Shown in pieces: positions 46,923-54,853 of a stretch of DNA of 64,000 nt; position 1 is the stretch's first letter, and every line of letters starts with the position of its first letter. Source of the stretch: Leeuwenhoekiella sp. Its GTDB lineage: Bacteria > Bacteroidota > Bacteroidia > Flavobacteriales > Flavobacteriaceae. The stretch covers positions 399,675 to 463,674 of the forward strand of contig PAPI01000001.1 in the NCBI GenBank assembly GCA_002708845.1, written 5' to 3'. Position numbers and translations under genes: made by a program. Under the pieces are notes generated by a model. The model was given only the letters and a program-made list of their open reading frames with translations, was not told the origin of the DNA and did not search any database.

Positions 46923-48143
46923 TTAGTCTATACTGGCAGCCTGAGCTACTGTAAAATCAAATGCTGACGCAATACTTTCAGAAACCGCATCAATAGTTTC
47001 TGGGGTAAGATCCCAGAAGCCATTTGCGCCATCGCCCATAAGTTGGTCTAACAAAGCGGTAACCTCTGTAGCGCTTAAATAGGGGGCATCTGTTTGTGGA
47101 TTTCGGGTGAATTGTAAGCTGTAGATAAAGCCGTAAGCTTCAGACAAGCCGTGGAATGCTCCGGTTTGATTGCCGTCTTCAATTTTTGTTTTTGCCTGTT
47201 GCAGGTAGTAAATGCCACGTACTGCGATTACTTTAGAAACTTCAGCACGAATGATTGCAGCCTGAGCATCGCGGGTCATATAATCAGCGGCGACAATTGC
47301 AGCACGACCGGTTTTAAAAGCTTCAAAAATGGTTTCAGCCGTAGTATTAAAATCTGCATCATCATTTACGCGCCCTATATATTCATTTAAGAATTTGTCA
47401 TCTTCGCCTATTGTGGCATTAGGATTTGCAGGGTCCTGAGAGGCGCCATAGAGATAGCCGTAAGCCTCATCCCATTTGTGTTCCATAGTGGTGTAGCTTG
47501 AGCCTTCAGCGGTAATGCCTGCACTGTTATTTGCGCGGTTTTCACCTTCATCAAGAACAGTTACGCTCAGATAGTTATTCAATATTTGGTCGGTCATTAA
47601 GGCTCCAAGTAGTCCTTTGGCAAATGCCTGATTGTATTCAAGCCCCTGTGCCGAAACATAACGGGTGCGGGTTCCATCTGCGATTTGACCGGCTGTACCG
47701 GCAACTGCTAAGGTATTTTGATTTGGGAATACTTCAGAAACCTGTTTGCTTATATAATCGTCAAAGGTGCTCTTGATAGCCTGGCTTTCTACAGCATTTG
47801 TATTGTAATAGTCAACTGATGCGGCAACTTTACTACGTACATTTTTATCTGAAGCATTGAGGTCAGCATCACTAAAATCAGCGTTCCCGGCTGTATGTGC
47901 AAACTGAGCCATTATAGAAGCTTCAGTGGCATTGTCAAAATCTGTAAAACTACTCACAATCTCTTCAGACATTTTGATTCGTGTAGTTTGCCCGTTAAAA
48001 CTAACAGTAGAATTACCTTCGCGGTTAAATGTATAATCCTGAGGGATTTCTAAAACGGGATTTATGTCACCGGCATCATCTTCTGATGAGCATGAGGTTA
48101 AAATAACTGTGGCGGTTAATAGGATGGAAAGCGGTTTGAACAT
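46923..48143 (-). CDS. DUF4856 lipoprotein, first gene of the iron-type operon
   Basis: A 406 aa lipoprotein: signal MFKPLSILLTATVILTSC, lipobox LTSC, mature CSSEDDAGD. The rest is a helical repeat region (YIFNREG..., DSIM..., KWDEAYGYLYGASQDPANPN, DYMTRDAQAAIIRAEVSKVI) with the DUF4856 signature FAHTAGNADFSDADLNA near residue 95 and TAGQIADGTRTRYVSAQGLEYNQAFAKGLLGAL in the middle. DUF4856 is commonly next to imelysin in Bacteroidota; biochemical role unknown. A good promoter (48186-48217) precedes it. Confidence 0.88.
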   Translation of the reverse strand: MFKPLSILLTATVILTSCSSEDDAGDINPVLEIPQDYTFNREGNSTVSFNGQTTRIKMSEEIVSSFTDFDNATEASIMAQFAHTAGNADFSDADLNASDKNVRSKVAASVDYYNTNAVESQAIKSTFDDYISKQVSEVFPNQNTLAVAGTAGQIADGTRTRYVSAQGLEYNQAFAKGLLGALMTDQILNNYLSVTVLDEGENRANNSAGITAEGSSYTTMEHKWDEAYGYLYGASQDPANPNATIGEDDKFLNEYIGRVNDDADFNTTAETIFEAFKTGRAAIVAADYMTRDAQAAIIRAEVSKVIAVRGIYYLQQAKTKIEDGNQTGAFHGLSEAYGFIYSLQFTRNPQTDAPYLSATEVTALLDQLMGDGANGFWDLTPETIDAVSESIASAFDFTVAQAASID

Positions 48144-48151
48144 TATTAATC

Positions 48152-48162
48152 TTATTTAGACT
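48152..48162. repeat. Direct repeat TTATTTAGACT, copy 1 (leader of DUF4856 operon)
   Basis: An 11 bp sequence identical to copy 2 at 48219-48229, 67 bp apart. This copy lies between the predicted transcription start and the DUF4856 ATG; the other lies upstream of the -33 element. It is a candidate operator for a metal-responsive repressor. Confidence 0.4.
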
Positions 48163-48185
48163 GAATACTAATAGTTTTATTGCCG

Positions 48186-48217
48186 CAAAAATAATAGTCG
48201 GGTATAAACCCACCAAA
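48186..48217 (-). promoter_or_regulatory. Iron-type operon promoter (TTTG, 20 nt, TATTTTTG)
   Basis: On the minus strand, a -33 TTTG (48214-48217) and a perfect -7 TATTTTTG (48186-48193) are spaced 20 nt. This is the best -33/-7 pair in the window and would give a leader of about 40 nt before DUF4856. Confidence 0.65.
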
Positions 48218-48218
48218 T

Positions 48219-48229
48219 TTATTTAGACT
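48219..48229. repeat. Direct repeat TTATTTAGACT, copy 2 (upstream of -33)
   Basis: Identical 11 bp copy immediately upstream of the -33 box of the DUF4856 operon; see copy 1. Confidence 0.4.
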
Positions 48230-48308
48230 TATTTCAAATAAAAATAACAGCTGTCAAGTTCTATTTTTATTAAATGCCAGAAGAGCTCTAGGTTTGAGAA
48301 TTTAGCAG

Positions 48309-48316
48309 TATATTTG
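48309..48316 (+). promoter_or_regulatory. guaB -7 promoter element
   Basis: TATATTTG, a perfect TAnnTTTG match, followed within 4 nt by a palindromic sequence that ends next to the ATG. No -33 TTG at 17-23 nt; the nearest TTG gives only 11 nt. Confidence 0.5.
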
Positions 48317-48319
48317 CAC

Positions 48320-48338
48320 GCAATTAAATCTTAATTGC
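48320..48338 (+). promoter_or_regulatory. Palindrome in guaB leader (GCAATTAA-N3-TTAATTGC)
   Basis: A perfect inverted repeat with 8 bp arms and a 3 nt centre lies between the -7 element and the guaB ATG (48340). It occupies nearly the whole predicted leader. It could be an operator or a translation-blocking hairpin. Confidence 0.45.
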
Positions 48339-48339
48339 A

Positions 48340-49812
48340 ATGACTGCTCACGAAACAAAAATTTTAGGAGAAGGTCTTACCTACGACGACGTACTCCTGG
48401 TTCCTGCTTATTCTGAAGTGCTTCCCCGCGAAGTCAGTATTCAGTCAAAATTTACACGCAATATCACCTTAAACGTGCCAATTGTATCTGCTGCTATGGA
48501 TACGGTAACCGAGTCTCGAATGGCTATTGCCATGGCTCGCGAAGGCGGAATAGGTGTATTGCACAAAAACATGACAATCGAGCAGCAGGCGGTTAAGGTG
48601 CGTCGCGTAAAGCGTGCAGAAAGCGGGATGATTATCGATCCTGTTACTTTAAAGCGTGATGCCTTTGTAAAAGACGCCAAGCGTCTTATGGCCGAGCACA
48701 GCATCGGCGGTATTCCTATTGTAGATGATGAAGGACGTTTGGTAGGTATTGTTACCAACCGGGATTTACGTTTTGAAAAAGACAATCAGCGTCCTATTAT
48801 CGAGGTTATGACTTCTGAGAATCTGGTGACCACTGCAGAAGGAACTTCTTTAGGTGAAGCTGAAGTAATTTTACAGGAAAATAAGATTGAAAAGTTACCG
48901 GTGGTAACCGATGAAAATAAACTCATAGGCTTAATTACCTTTAGAGATATTACCAAACTTACCCAAAAACCTATAGCAAATAAAGATACATACGGAAGAC
49001 TGCGTGTTGCTGCTGCCGTTGGTGTAACTGCAGATGCCGTAGAACGGGTAGAAGCTTTAGTTAATGCCGGGGTAGATGCAGTAGTAATTGATACGGCTCA
49101 CGGTCATACTCAGGGTGTGGTAAAAGTTCTTAAAGCTGTTAAAGATAAATTTCCACAGCTTGACGTTGTAGTTGGTAATATCGCCACTGCAGAAGCAGCA
49201 AAATATTTAGTTGAAGCGGGTGCAGACGCTGTTAAGGTGGGTATCGGTCCGGGTTCAATTTGCACCACACGTGTAGTTGCCGGAGTAGGTTTCCCGCAGT
49301 TTAGTGCTGTGCTCGAAGTTGGAGCTGCTTTAAAAGGTACCGGCGTACCGGTTATTGCAGACGGAGGTATTCGCTACACGGGAGATATCCCAAAGGCGAT
49401 TGCTGCAGGCGCGGACTGCGTAATGCTGGGTTCTCTTTTAGCCGGGACTAAAGAATCTCCGGGCGAAACTATCATTTACGAAGGTCGTAAGTACAAGACC
49501 TATCGCGGTATGGGTTCTGTGGAAGCGATGAAAACAGGATCAAAAGACCGCTATTTTCAGGATGTGGAAGATGATATTAAGAAACTGGTACCTGAAGGTA
49601 TTGTGGGACGCGTACCTTATAAAGGTGAACTTTATGAAAGTGTTCACCAATTTATAGGTGGTCTTAGAGCCGGAATGGGCTACTGTGGGGCTAAAGATGT
49701 TGCCACTTTAAAAGAAACCGGTCGTTTTGTCAAGATAACCGCTAGTGGTATTCACGAAAGCCACCCGCACGATGTTACTATTACTAAAGAATCTCCTAAT
49801 TACAGTAGGTAA
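48340..49812 (+). CDS. guaB: IMP dehydrogenase
   Basis: Oxidises IMP to XMP with NAD, the first step of GMP synthesis. The 490 aa protein has an N-terminal catalytic part ([18 protein letters not shown]), two CBS domains (about 97-210: [31 protein letters not shown]), and the barrel active site with C308 in [17 protein letters not shown] and the flap [17 protein letters not shown]. The full family length is kept. It stands alone as a rightward gene and ends with a strong bidirectional terminator. Confidence 0.97.
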   Translation: MTAHETKILGEGLTYDDVLLVPAYSEVLPREVSIQSKFTRNITLNVPIVSAAMDTVTESRMAIAMAREGGIGVLHKNMTIEQQAVKVRRVKRAESGMIIDPVTLKRDAFVKDAKRLMAEHSIGGIPIVDDEGRLVGIVTNRDLRFEKDNQRPIIEVMTSENLVTTAEGTSLGEAEVILQENKIEKLPVVTDENKLIGLITFRDITKLTQKPIANKDTYGRLRVAAAVGVTADAVERVEALVNAGVDAVVIDTAHGHTQGVVKVLKAVKDKFPQLDVVVGNIATAEAAKYLVEAGADAVKVGIGPGSICTTRVVAGVGFPQFSAVLEVGAALKGTGVPVIADGGIRYTGDIPKAIAAGADCVMLGSLLAGTKESPGETIIYEGRKYKTYRGMGSVEAMKTGSKDRYFQDVEDDIKKLVPEGIVGRVPYKGELYESVHQFIGGLRAGMGYCGAKDVATLKETGRFVKITASGIHESHPHDVTITKESPNYSR

Positions 49813-49895
49813 TTAGTTTTAAATCCCTAATACTAAAAATCAGCCTCGAATAATGCAGATTTTTTTTTGAATTTGATGGAAAACTGAACATAAAA

Positions 49896-49923
49896 AAAGA
49901 CCGCAATTGAGCGGTCTTTATCT
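49896..49923. terminator. Bidirectional hairpin terminator (guaB/OmpH)
   Basis: Perfect 9 bp stem (AAAGACCGC 49896-49904 with GCGGTCTTT 49911-49919) with A run before and T-rich stretch after, between convergent guaB and the OmpH gene. Confidence 0.75.
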
Positions 49924-49942
49924 TTTTGGGAAATCCGGAAAA

Positions 49943-50470
49943 TTATTGTCCTCCGTTTTCTTCTCCTGATTTAAGCGTAACTCCAAGTTTTTTAGCCACA
50001 TCATCAGTAATGTCTAATGCAGGATCAAAATACGCAACACCGGCGTTAAGCGTTAAAACCTGAGTGTAGTTTTGCTCGCGTGCAACTGCATCAAGTGCCT
50101 GTCCTACTTTTTGATACAAAGGCTGCATCAATTCGTTTTGCTTGATTTGAATTAATCCCTGAGAGTTTTGTCTGAAACGCTGAATGTCCTGCTCCATTCC
50201 TACAATCTCCTCCTGTTTCTTTTGCTTATCATCTTCGGTAGCAGTTGCTTCAACTTTCTGGTAGGCTTCTACAGCTGCCTGATATTTACTAACCAGTTCT
50301 TTAAATTGTCGGTCTAAATCTGCTCCATACGTTTCAAGGTCTTTTTGTACCTGTGCAACCTCATCAAGGCTGGCAATAACCAGGTCACTGTCAATGGTAC
50401 CTACCTTGGATTGAGCCATTGCGCTCAAGCTCACAAAAAATAGTACCAGAGGTAAAATAAATTTTTTCAT
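49943..50470 (-). CDS. OmpH/Skp-family periplasmic chaperone
   Basis: A 175 aa exported protein (signal MKKFILPLVLFFVSLSAMAQ). A beta start GTIDSDLVIASLDE is followed by a long coiled coil with charged heptads (ETYGADLDRQFKELVSKYQAAVEAYQKVEATATEDDKQKKQEEIVGMEQDIQRFRQNSQ), and the closing strand is QVLTLNAGVAYFDP. This is the Skp/OmpH fold that binds unfolded outer-membrane proteins. A good -33/-7 promoter (50541-50570) precedes it. Single gene. Confidence 0.92.
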   Translation of the reverse strand: MKKFILPLVLFFVSLSAMAQSKVGTIDSDLVIASLDEVAQVQKDLETYGADLDRQFKELVSKYQAAVEAYQKVEATATEDDKQKKQEEIVGMEQDIQRFRQNSQGLIQIKQNELMQPLYQKVGQALDAVAREQNYTQVLTLNAGVAYFDPALDITDDVAKKLGVTLKSGEENGGQ

Positions 50471-50540
50471 TCTTCTGTTTTTTTTGCCTTTTCAGGCATT
50501 TTTGTTTCTAATTATCAGGGCTTTTTTCAAAAACCACGGG

Positions 50541-50570
50541 CAAAGATAAAAAAGCGTATTACCTATCAAA
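50541..50570 (-). promoter_or_regulatory. OmpH promoter (TTTG, 18 nt, TATCTTTG)
   Basis: On the minus strand, -33 TTTG (50567-50570) and -7 TATCTTTG (50541-50548) are spaced 18 nt, inside the usual range. The leader of about 65 nt contains a short hairpin (TGCCT/AGGCA near 50485-50498). Confidence 0.6.
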
Positions 50571-50642
50571 GTTTTTTTTTCGCTATTAGCGAAAAAACAG
50601 GGAAAGCATTCTTAACTGATCCTTTTGTAAATGATGGCTTAC

Positions 50643-50876
50643 CTATTCTACATATTCCCCGCGGTGAGGGCGTAAAGCATCTCGTACCACCCGCATATTT
50701 TGTTTTTCTACCACAAAAAATGCCAAACTATATAAAGGACTCATTTTTTCTACTCCTGTTGCATTTTCGTTCAATCCGTTTGCTGTTGCGTATTCTTTGA
50801 GGTGTTTAACGTGATGCTCTGCAATTTGATGTGCATCGGCTCCTCTAAAATCCCAGATGAGTTTTATTTTTTCCAT
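50643..50876 (-). CDS. Conserved small hypothetical protein
   Basis: A 77 aa protein with no signal peptide or membrane segment. The sequence is dominated by a helical N-terminal half (IWDFRGADAHQIAEHHVKHLKEYA, rich in His) and a strand-like LAFFVVEKQNMRVVRDALRPHRGEY. The His/Asp-rich part could bind metal, but no known family is recognisable. It lies 2 nt downstream of the SRPBCC gene and is probably translated with it. Confidence 0.6.
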   Translation of the reverse strand: MEKIKLIWDFRGADAHQIAEHHVKHLKEYATANGLNENATGVEKMSPLYSLAFFVVEKQNMRVVRDALRPHRGEYVE

Positions 50877-50878
50877 AA

Positions 50879-51325
50879 TTAAGTAGTTGCTTCGGCCTCT
50901 GCGAATGATTTAAAATCTTTCATATATTTTAAAGATTGTTTTTTAAAACTTTTCGGAAATAAAAGACCTACTAGTTTCATTCCCAAACCCTCAAATTTAA
51001 AGGTACTATCAGATTCCCAGATCGTTTTACCGTCTTCAGTAGCGTTAAAGCGGTTGTGTTGCAAATTATAGACTCCCTTTGTCGTATAGGAGGCTATAAG
51101 CTCGTGAGGCATATCGGTCTTGATGATGGTTTCAATAAGCGTCATTTTTCGTGAACCAAAATCATATTTTAAGCGTGTCTTAGCACCTTCTTCTCCAAAT
51201 TTCCCGGAAATTACTGTAGCTTCAACCAAGCCTTCCTGCCATTTTTTTAAATTTTCCAGACTATCCATTTTAGCCGTTGTATCGGTTAGAGGCAGGTCAA
51301 TGAGAATCTTATGTGTATACTTCAT
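50879..51325 (-). CDS. SRPBCC-fold (START-like) protein
   Basis: A 148 aa protein with a hydrophobic-ligand-binding START/Bet v1-like fold pattern: MKYTHKILIDLPLTDTTAKMDSLENLKKWQEGLVEATVISG, then strands KTRLKYDFGSRKMTLIETII and TIWESDSTFKFEG, and a C-terminal helix QSLKYMKDFKSFAEAEA. Relatives bind or modify small lipids; ligand unknown. A perfect -7 element (51344-51351) precedes it by 19 nt. Confidence 0.82.
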   Translation of the reverse strand: MKYTHKILIDLPLTDTTAKMDSLENLKKWQEGLVEATVISGKFGEEGAKTRLKYDFGSRKMTLIETIIKTDMPHELIASYTTKGVYNLQHNRFNATEDGKTIWESDSTFKFEGLGMKLVGLLFPKSFKKQSLKYMKDFKSFAEAEATT

Positions 51326-51343
51326 AGTCCAATTTTTAAATTA

Positions 51344-51351
51344 CAAATGTA
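51344..51351 (-). promoter_or_regulatory. SRPBCC -7 promoter element
   Basis: Minus strand TACATTTG, a perfect TAnnTTTG match, 19 nt from the ATG at 51325. Confidence 0.45.
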
Positions 51352-51523
51352 AGTTTTAGCAATTGGCTGAATTGATAACATACATTTTTAACAACAGTTT
51401 TAGAGTTGAAGAGATGTATGTTTAAACCTTTGGTCTTAAGCTGATTTAAATTTTGCTTAAAGATTGTTTTGCTGCTACAATTTACCTGAAAGACTTTAAT
51501 AGTGCGGTCTTATAGATATTGTT

Positions 51524-51531
51524 TAATTTTG
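51524..51531 (+). promoter_or_regulatory. SurA-like operon -7 promoter element
   Basis: TAATTTTG, a perfect TAnnTTTG match. No -33 TTG at standard distance. A transcript from here would begin near 51536 and include a short ORF before the first gene. Confidence 0.4.
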
Positions 51532-51545
51532 CCAATTTAAAAATT

Positions 51546-51617
51546 ATGCAACAGCAAGTTTTCCTGGAGGTCTTTAGGAATAATCAAAGCTGTCAAAAGA
51601 GGTTCAGACTTGCTTAA
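51546..51617 (+). CDS. Possible leader peptide (23 codons)
   Basis: A short ORF (MQQQVFLEVFRNNQ...) whose TAA is 3 nt before the ATG of the SurA-like lipoprotein, in the same frame. It lies directly after a -7 element, so it would be the first ORF on the transcript. Coding potential cannot be judged at this length; chance is possible. Confidence 0.2.
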   Translation: MQQQVFLEVFRNNQSCQKRFRLA

Positions 51618-51620
51618 ACT

Positions 51621-52487
51621 ATGAGATACCGTTTTGCATTAGTTATTTTAGGATTGTTCATAGCAGGCTTTTTTAATTCCTGCGAATATTTCAAGACCAC
51701 AAAACCTGCAGGCCAACCGGTTGCACGTGTAGGTGAGGAGTATTTGTATCAAAGCGATATCGACGAATTGATCGTGCCGGGGATGAGTACCGAAGACAGT
51801 ACGCTGGTTGTTTCAAGCTTTATCACGCGCTGGGCAACTCAAAAGCTTTTGATGAAAGGTGCTAAGCTTAATATTTCGGTTGATGAGCAGCAGCGTTTAG
51901 AGGATCTTGTTACTCAATATAAGTCAGATTTGTACGCCCAGGCTTATAAAGATGCGTTGGTAGCTCGTAATATGGATAGTACGGTGACTGATACTGAAGC
52001 CATTGCTTTTTATGAGAATAATACTGAAAATTTTAAGTTGAATGAAAATTTATTGAAGTTGCGCTATATTCAGTTGAATGAAAATGATTATAATATCGAA
52101 ACGATAAAAAGTAAATTCATTCGTTATAATAAAGACGACCAGCGCTATCTCGATTCGATAGCCGTTCAGTTTAAGGCACATTATTTGAACGACTCTACGT
52201 GGATACGCCTGGATAAAGTAGTAACAACAATTCCTCCTGTAAATATGGAGAACAGTGACCGGCTTTTAAATAAAACTGATTTTATTCAGTTGCGTGATTC
52301 ATTAGGGCTATATTTGATCGCTGTGAAAGACCGGCTTAAACGCAATGATGAAGCCCCTTTAGAGTATGTTAAACCTACGGTTAAGCAAATTTTGCTAAAC
52401 CGCAGAAAACTGGAGTTGATAAAAGAGTTAGAAAAGGATATAACGAAAGATGCAATTAAAAATAAACAATTTGAAATCTATAATTAA
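51621..52487 (+). CDS. SurA N-domain-like folding lipoprotein (PpiC family without clear PPIase)
   Basis: A 288 aa lipoprotein (MRYRFALVILGLFIAGFFNSC, lipobox FNSC). The mature part matches the helical SurA/PpiC N-domain (ARVGEEYLYQSDIDELIVPGMSTEDSTLVVSSFITRWATQKLLMKGAKLNIS, with the 'L-x-K-x-A-x-x-L' chaperone helix). A recognisable parvulin PPIase domain is absent; the C-terminus (PLEYVKPTVKQILLNRRKLELIKELEKD) forms the closing helix. It is therefore a chaperone-type member. It overlaps the true SurA gene by 38 nt, so the pair is coupled. Confidence 0.85.
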   Translation: MRYRFALVILGLFIAGFFNSCEYFKTTKPAGQPVARVGEEYLYQSDIDELIVPGMSTEDSTLVVSSFITRWATQKLLMKGAKLNISVDEQQRLEDLVTQYKSDLYAQAYKDALVARNMDSTVTDTEAIAFYENNTENFKLNENLLKLRYIQLNENDYNIETIKSKFIRYNKDDQRYLDSIAVQFKAHYLNDSTWIRLDKVVTTIPPVNMENSDRLLNKTDFIQLRDSLGLYLIAVKDRLKRNDEAPLEYVKPTVKQILLNRRKLELIKELEKDITKDAIKNKQFEIYN

Positions 52488-53895
52488 CGGAGCATTTAGT
52501 TTGCTTGTTTGCCTTGCAGCAGTCTCGGCAAGTGCACAGGAAATTATTAATACCCAATCTGAAGAGGAAGTGGCACAGGCTACTGATAAACCGCTTACCA
52601 CCGGAACCACTTTTAAAGTAGATGGTGTAGCTGCGGTTGTGGGGGAGTATGTTATTCTGGAGAGTGACATTCAGCAGGCTATAGAGTCGCTCAAACAACA
52701 AAAAGTAGAAACTCAGGATTTATCGAACTGCAAGGTTCTTGATAAACTGATGGAAGATAAACTCTATGCACATCACGCTGTTATTGATAGTGTAATGATT
52801 TCTGAGGATCAGGTTCGCTCCTATACACAGCAGCAGATTGACTATTTCATCAATCAGTTGGGGTCTGAAGAAAAGGTTTTACGTTTTTACCGTAAGGAAA
52901 AAATGGCGGATTTGCGTAAAGATCTCTTTGAATTAAACCGTAATCAGGAACTAGCTAAAGCTATGCAGCAGAAGATCGTGGAAGAAATTGAGGTTACTCC
53001 GGAAGAAATACGGGAGTACTACAAACAACTGGAAAAGGACGGCCTGCCCCAGTTTGGTGTAGAGCTTGAGATTTCAAAGATTCAAATTATTCCTGAGGTT
53101 CCTCAGGAAGAAAAGGATAAAGTGATTGACCAGCTTAACGGGTATCGGGACGATATCTTAGAAAATGGAAGCAGTTTTGCAACCAAAGCAGTTTTATGGT
53201 CTGAAGATGAATCTACACGCGGGGATGGTGGTCTTATACGGGATGTAGATCGTAAATCTCAGTTCGTAAAAGAGTTTAGAGATGTGGCCTTTAGCCTGCA
53301 GGAAGGAGAAGTGAGTAAACCTTTTGAGACTGAATTTGGTTTCCATATAATAAAGGTTGAAAAAATACGCGGTCAGAAAATTGATTTGAGACATATTTTA
53401 CGTATTCCTAAAGTGACTTCGCAAGCCGAAGCGGAAGCAAAGGAAAAAATTGATAAAATAAAGTCGCGCATTGAAGCCGGTGAAATTACATTTGAAGAAG
53501 CAGCTAAAGAATTTTCAGATGAAAAAGAAACAGCAAGTGACGGCGGTATTATGATCAATCCGGTTACTCAGGATCGTATGTTTGAATTGAAAAACCTGCC
53601 AACAGAATTGTATCCTAAAGTTCAGAATTTAAAGCAGGGTGAGGTATCCATTCCGTTTAACAATCCCACCCGTACCGGTAAAACCCGTTATGAAATTTAT
53701 ACAGTATCTGATCGTATTGAAGAACACGAAGCAGATTTTGTAATCGACTATGTGAAAATTAAAAACTTCGCGTTACAAGCCAAGCAAATCAAGGCTATTG
53801 AAAAGTGGCAGAATGAAAAAATTGCTGAGACTTACATCAAGTTAAATGGCGATTACAGATCTTGCGATTACACTAGTAACTGGAAAAAGAATTAA
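52450..53895 (+). CDS. Periplasmic peptidyl-prolyl isomerase SurA-like, two parvulin domains
   Basis: A 481 aa exported protein (signal MQLKINNLKSIINGAFSLLVCLAAVSASAQ). The N-domain (VAAVVGEYVILESDIQQAIESL) is followed by two parvulin domains: domain 1 about 165-270 (VELEISKIQIIP, SFATKAVLWSEDE, RDGGL-type GDGGLIRDVDR, GFHIIKV) and domain 2 about 275-380 (IDLRHILRIPKVT, GEITFEEAAKEFSDEKETASDGGI). It assists outer-membrane protein folding. Start overlap with the upstream lipoprotein implies co-translation. Confidence 0.9.
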   Translation: MQLKINNLKSIINGAFSLLVCLAAVSASAQEIINTQSEEEVAQATDKPLTTGTTFKVDGVAAVVGEYVILESDIQQAIESLKQQKVETQDLSNCKVLDKLMEDKLYAHHAVIDSVMISEDQVRSYTQQQIDYFINQLGSEEKVLRFYRKEKMADLRKDLFELNRNQELAKAMQQKIVEEIEVTPEEIREYYKQLEKDGLPQFGVELEISKIQIIPEVPQEEKDKVIDQLNGYRDDILENGSSFATKAVLWSEDESTRGDGGLIRDVDRKSQFVKEFRDVAFSLQEGEVSKPFETEFGFHIIKVEKIRGQKIDLRHILRIPKVTSQAEAEAKEKIDKIKSRIEAGEITFEEAAKEFSDEKETASDGGIMINPVTQDRMFELKNLPTELYPKVQNLKQGEVSIPFNNPTRTGKTRYEIYTVSDRIEEHEADFVIDYVKIKNFALQAKQIKAIEKWQNEKIAETYIKLNGDYRSCDYTSNWKKN

Positions 53896-53899
53896 TAAT

Positions 53900-54853
53900 A
53901 TGTCTGACGCCAAGGCAATCGACGCTCTTGTAAACCGCTTTAAAGATCTTAAAAAAGAAATTGGTCACGTAATCATTGGCCAGGATGAGGTTGTTGAGCA
54001 AATAATTATTTCGATTTTTTCAGGGGGGCACGCGCTCTTAATCGGTGTTCCCGGTCTGGCAAAGACCCTAATGGTTAATACAATTGCTCAGGCACTGGGT
54101 CTTGATTTCAAGCGTATTCAATTTACACCAGACCTGATGCCCAGTGACATTGTGGGTTCAGAAATTTTGGATGAAAAACGTACGTTTAAATTTTTAAAAG
54201 GTCCCGTTTTTTCAAACATCATCCTTGCAGATGAGATCAACCGTACACCACCTAAAACTCAGGCAGCCCTGCTTGAAGCCATGCAGGAAAAAGCGGTAAC
54301 GGTAGCCGGTAAACAATACAAACTGGATGCTCCTTACTTTGTTTTGGCGACGCAAAACCCAATTGAGCAGGAGGGAACCTATCCCTTGCCCGAAGCTCAG
54401 CTTGATCGGTTTATGTTTGCGATTAATCTGGTTTATCCTACCTACGAGGAAGAAGTGGCCATCGTTAAGGCAACTACTGCAGATCAGACTACTTCGGTGA
54501 GCCCATTATTTAAAGCCTCTGAAATTATAGATTATCAACATCTTATACGTCGTATACCCGTAGCGGATAATGTTGTGGAATATGCAGTTAAACTGGTTGG
54601 TAAAACCAGGCCCAATGCTGCAGATGCACCCCAGCTTGTAAAAGATTATATTGATTGGGGAGCAGGACCAAGAGCTTCACAAAACTTGATTCTTGCAGCC
54701 AAAACCCACGCCGCCATGCACGGAAAATATTCTCCTGATATTGAAAATGTGCAGGCAGTAGCTCAGGGTATTTTAGGCCATCGATTGATTAAGAATTATA
54801 AAGCAGAAGCCGAAGGCCTGACGCTTCAGGAGATTATTAAAGCCCTTCTTTAA
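53900..54853 (+). CDS. MoxR-family AAA+ ATPase
   Basis: A 317 aa AAA+ chaperone-type ATPase starting at MSDAKAIDALVNRFKDLKK; the ORF extends 54 nt upstream over the SurA end but lacks a likely start. Walker A GVPGLAKT, Walker B ILADEINRTPPKTQAALLEAMQE, sensor LATQNPIEQEGTYPLPEAQLDRFMF are all present. MoxR proteins usually pair with DUF58/VWA genes (Bat-type clusters), but none follows here; aconitase is next. It lies 4 nt downstream of surA, so it may be expressed with the envelope-folding genes. Confidence 0.9.
   Translation: MSDAKAIDALVNRFKDLKKEIGHVIIGQDEVVEQIIISIFSGGHALLIGVPGLAKTLMVNTIAQALGLDFKRIQFTPDLMPSDIVGSEILDEKRTFKFLKGPVFSNIILADEINRTPPKTQAALLEAMQEKAVTVAGKQYKLDAPYFVLATQNPIEQEGTYPLPEAQLDRFMFAINLVYPTYEEEVAIVKATTADQTTSVSPLFKASEIIDYQHLIRRIPVADNVVEYAVKLVGKTRPNAADAPQLVKDYIDWGAGPRASQNLILAAKTHAAMHGKYSPDIENVQAVAQGILGHRLIKNYKAEAEGLTLQEIIKALL

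Noticed and set aside
53900-54853. MoxR-DUF58-VWA (Bat-type) cluster
   Set aside because: Only the MoxR ATPase is present; aconitase follows and no DUF58 or VWA gene occurs.
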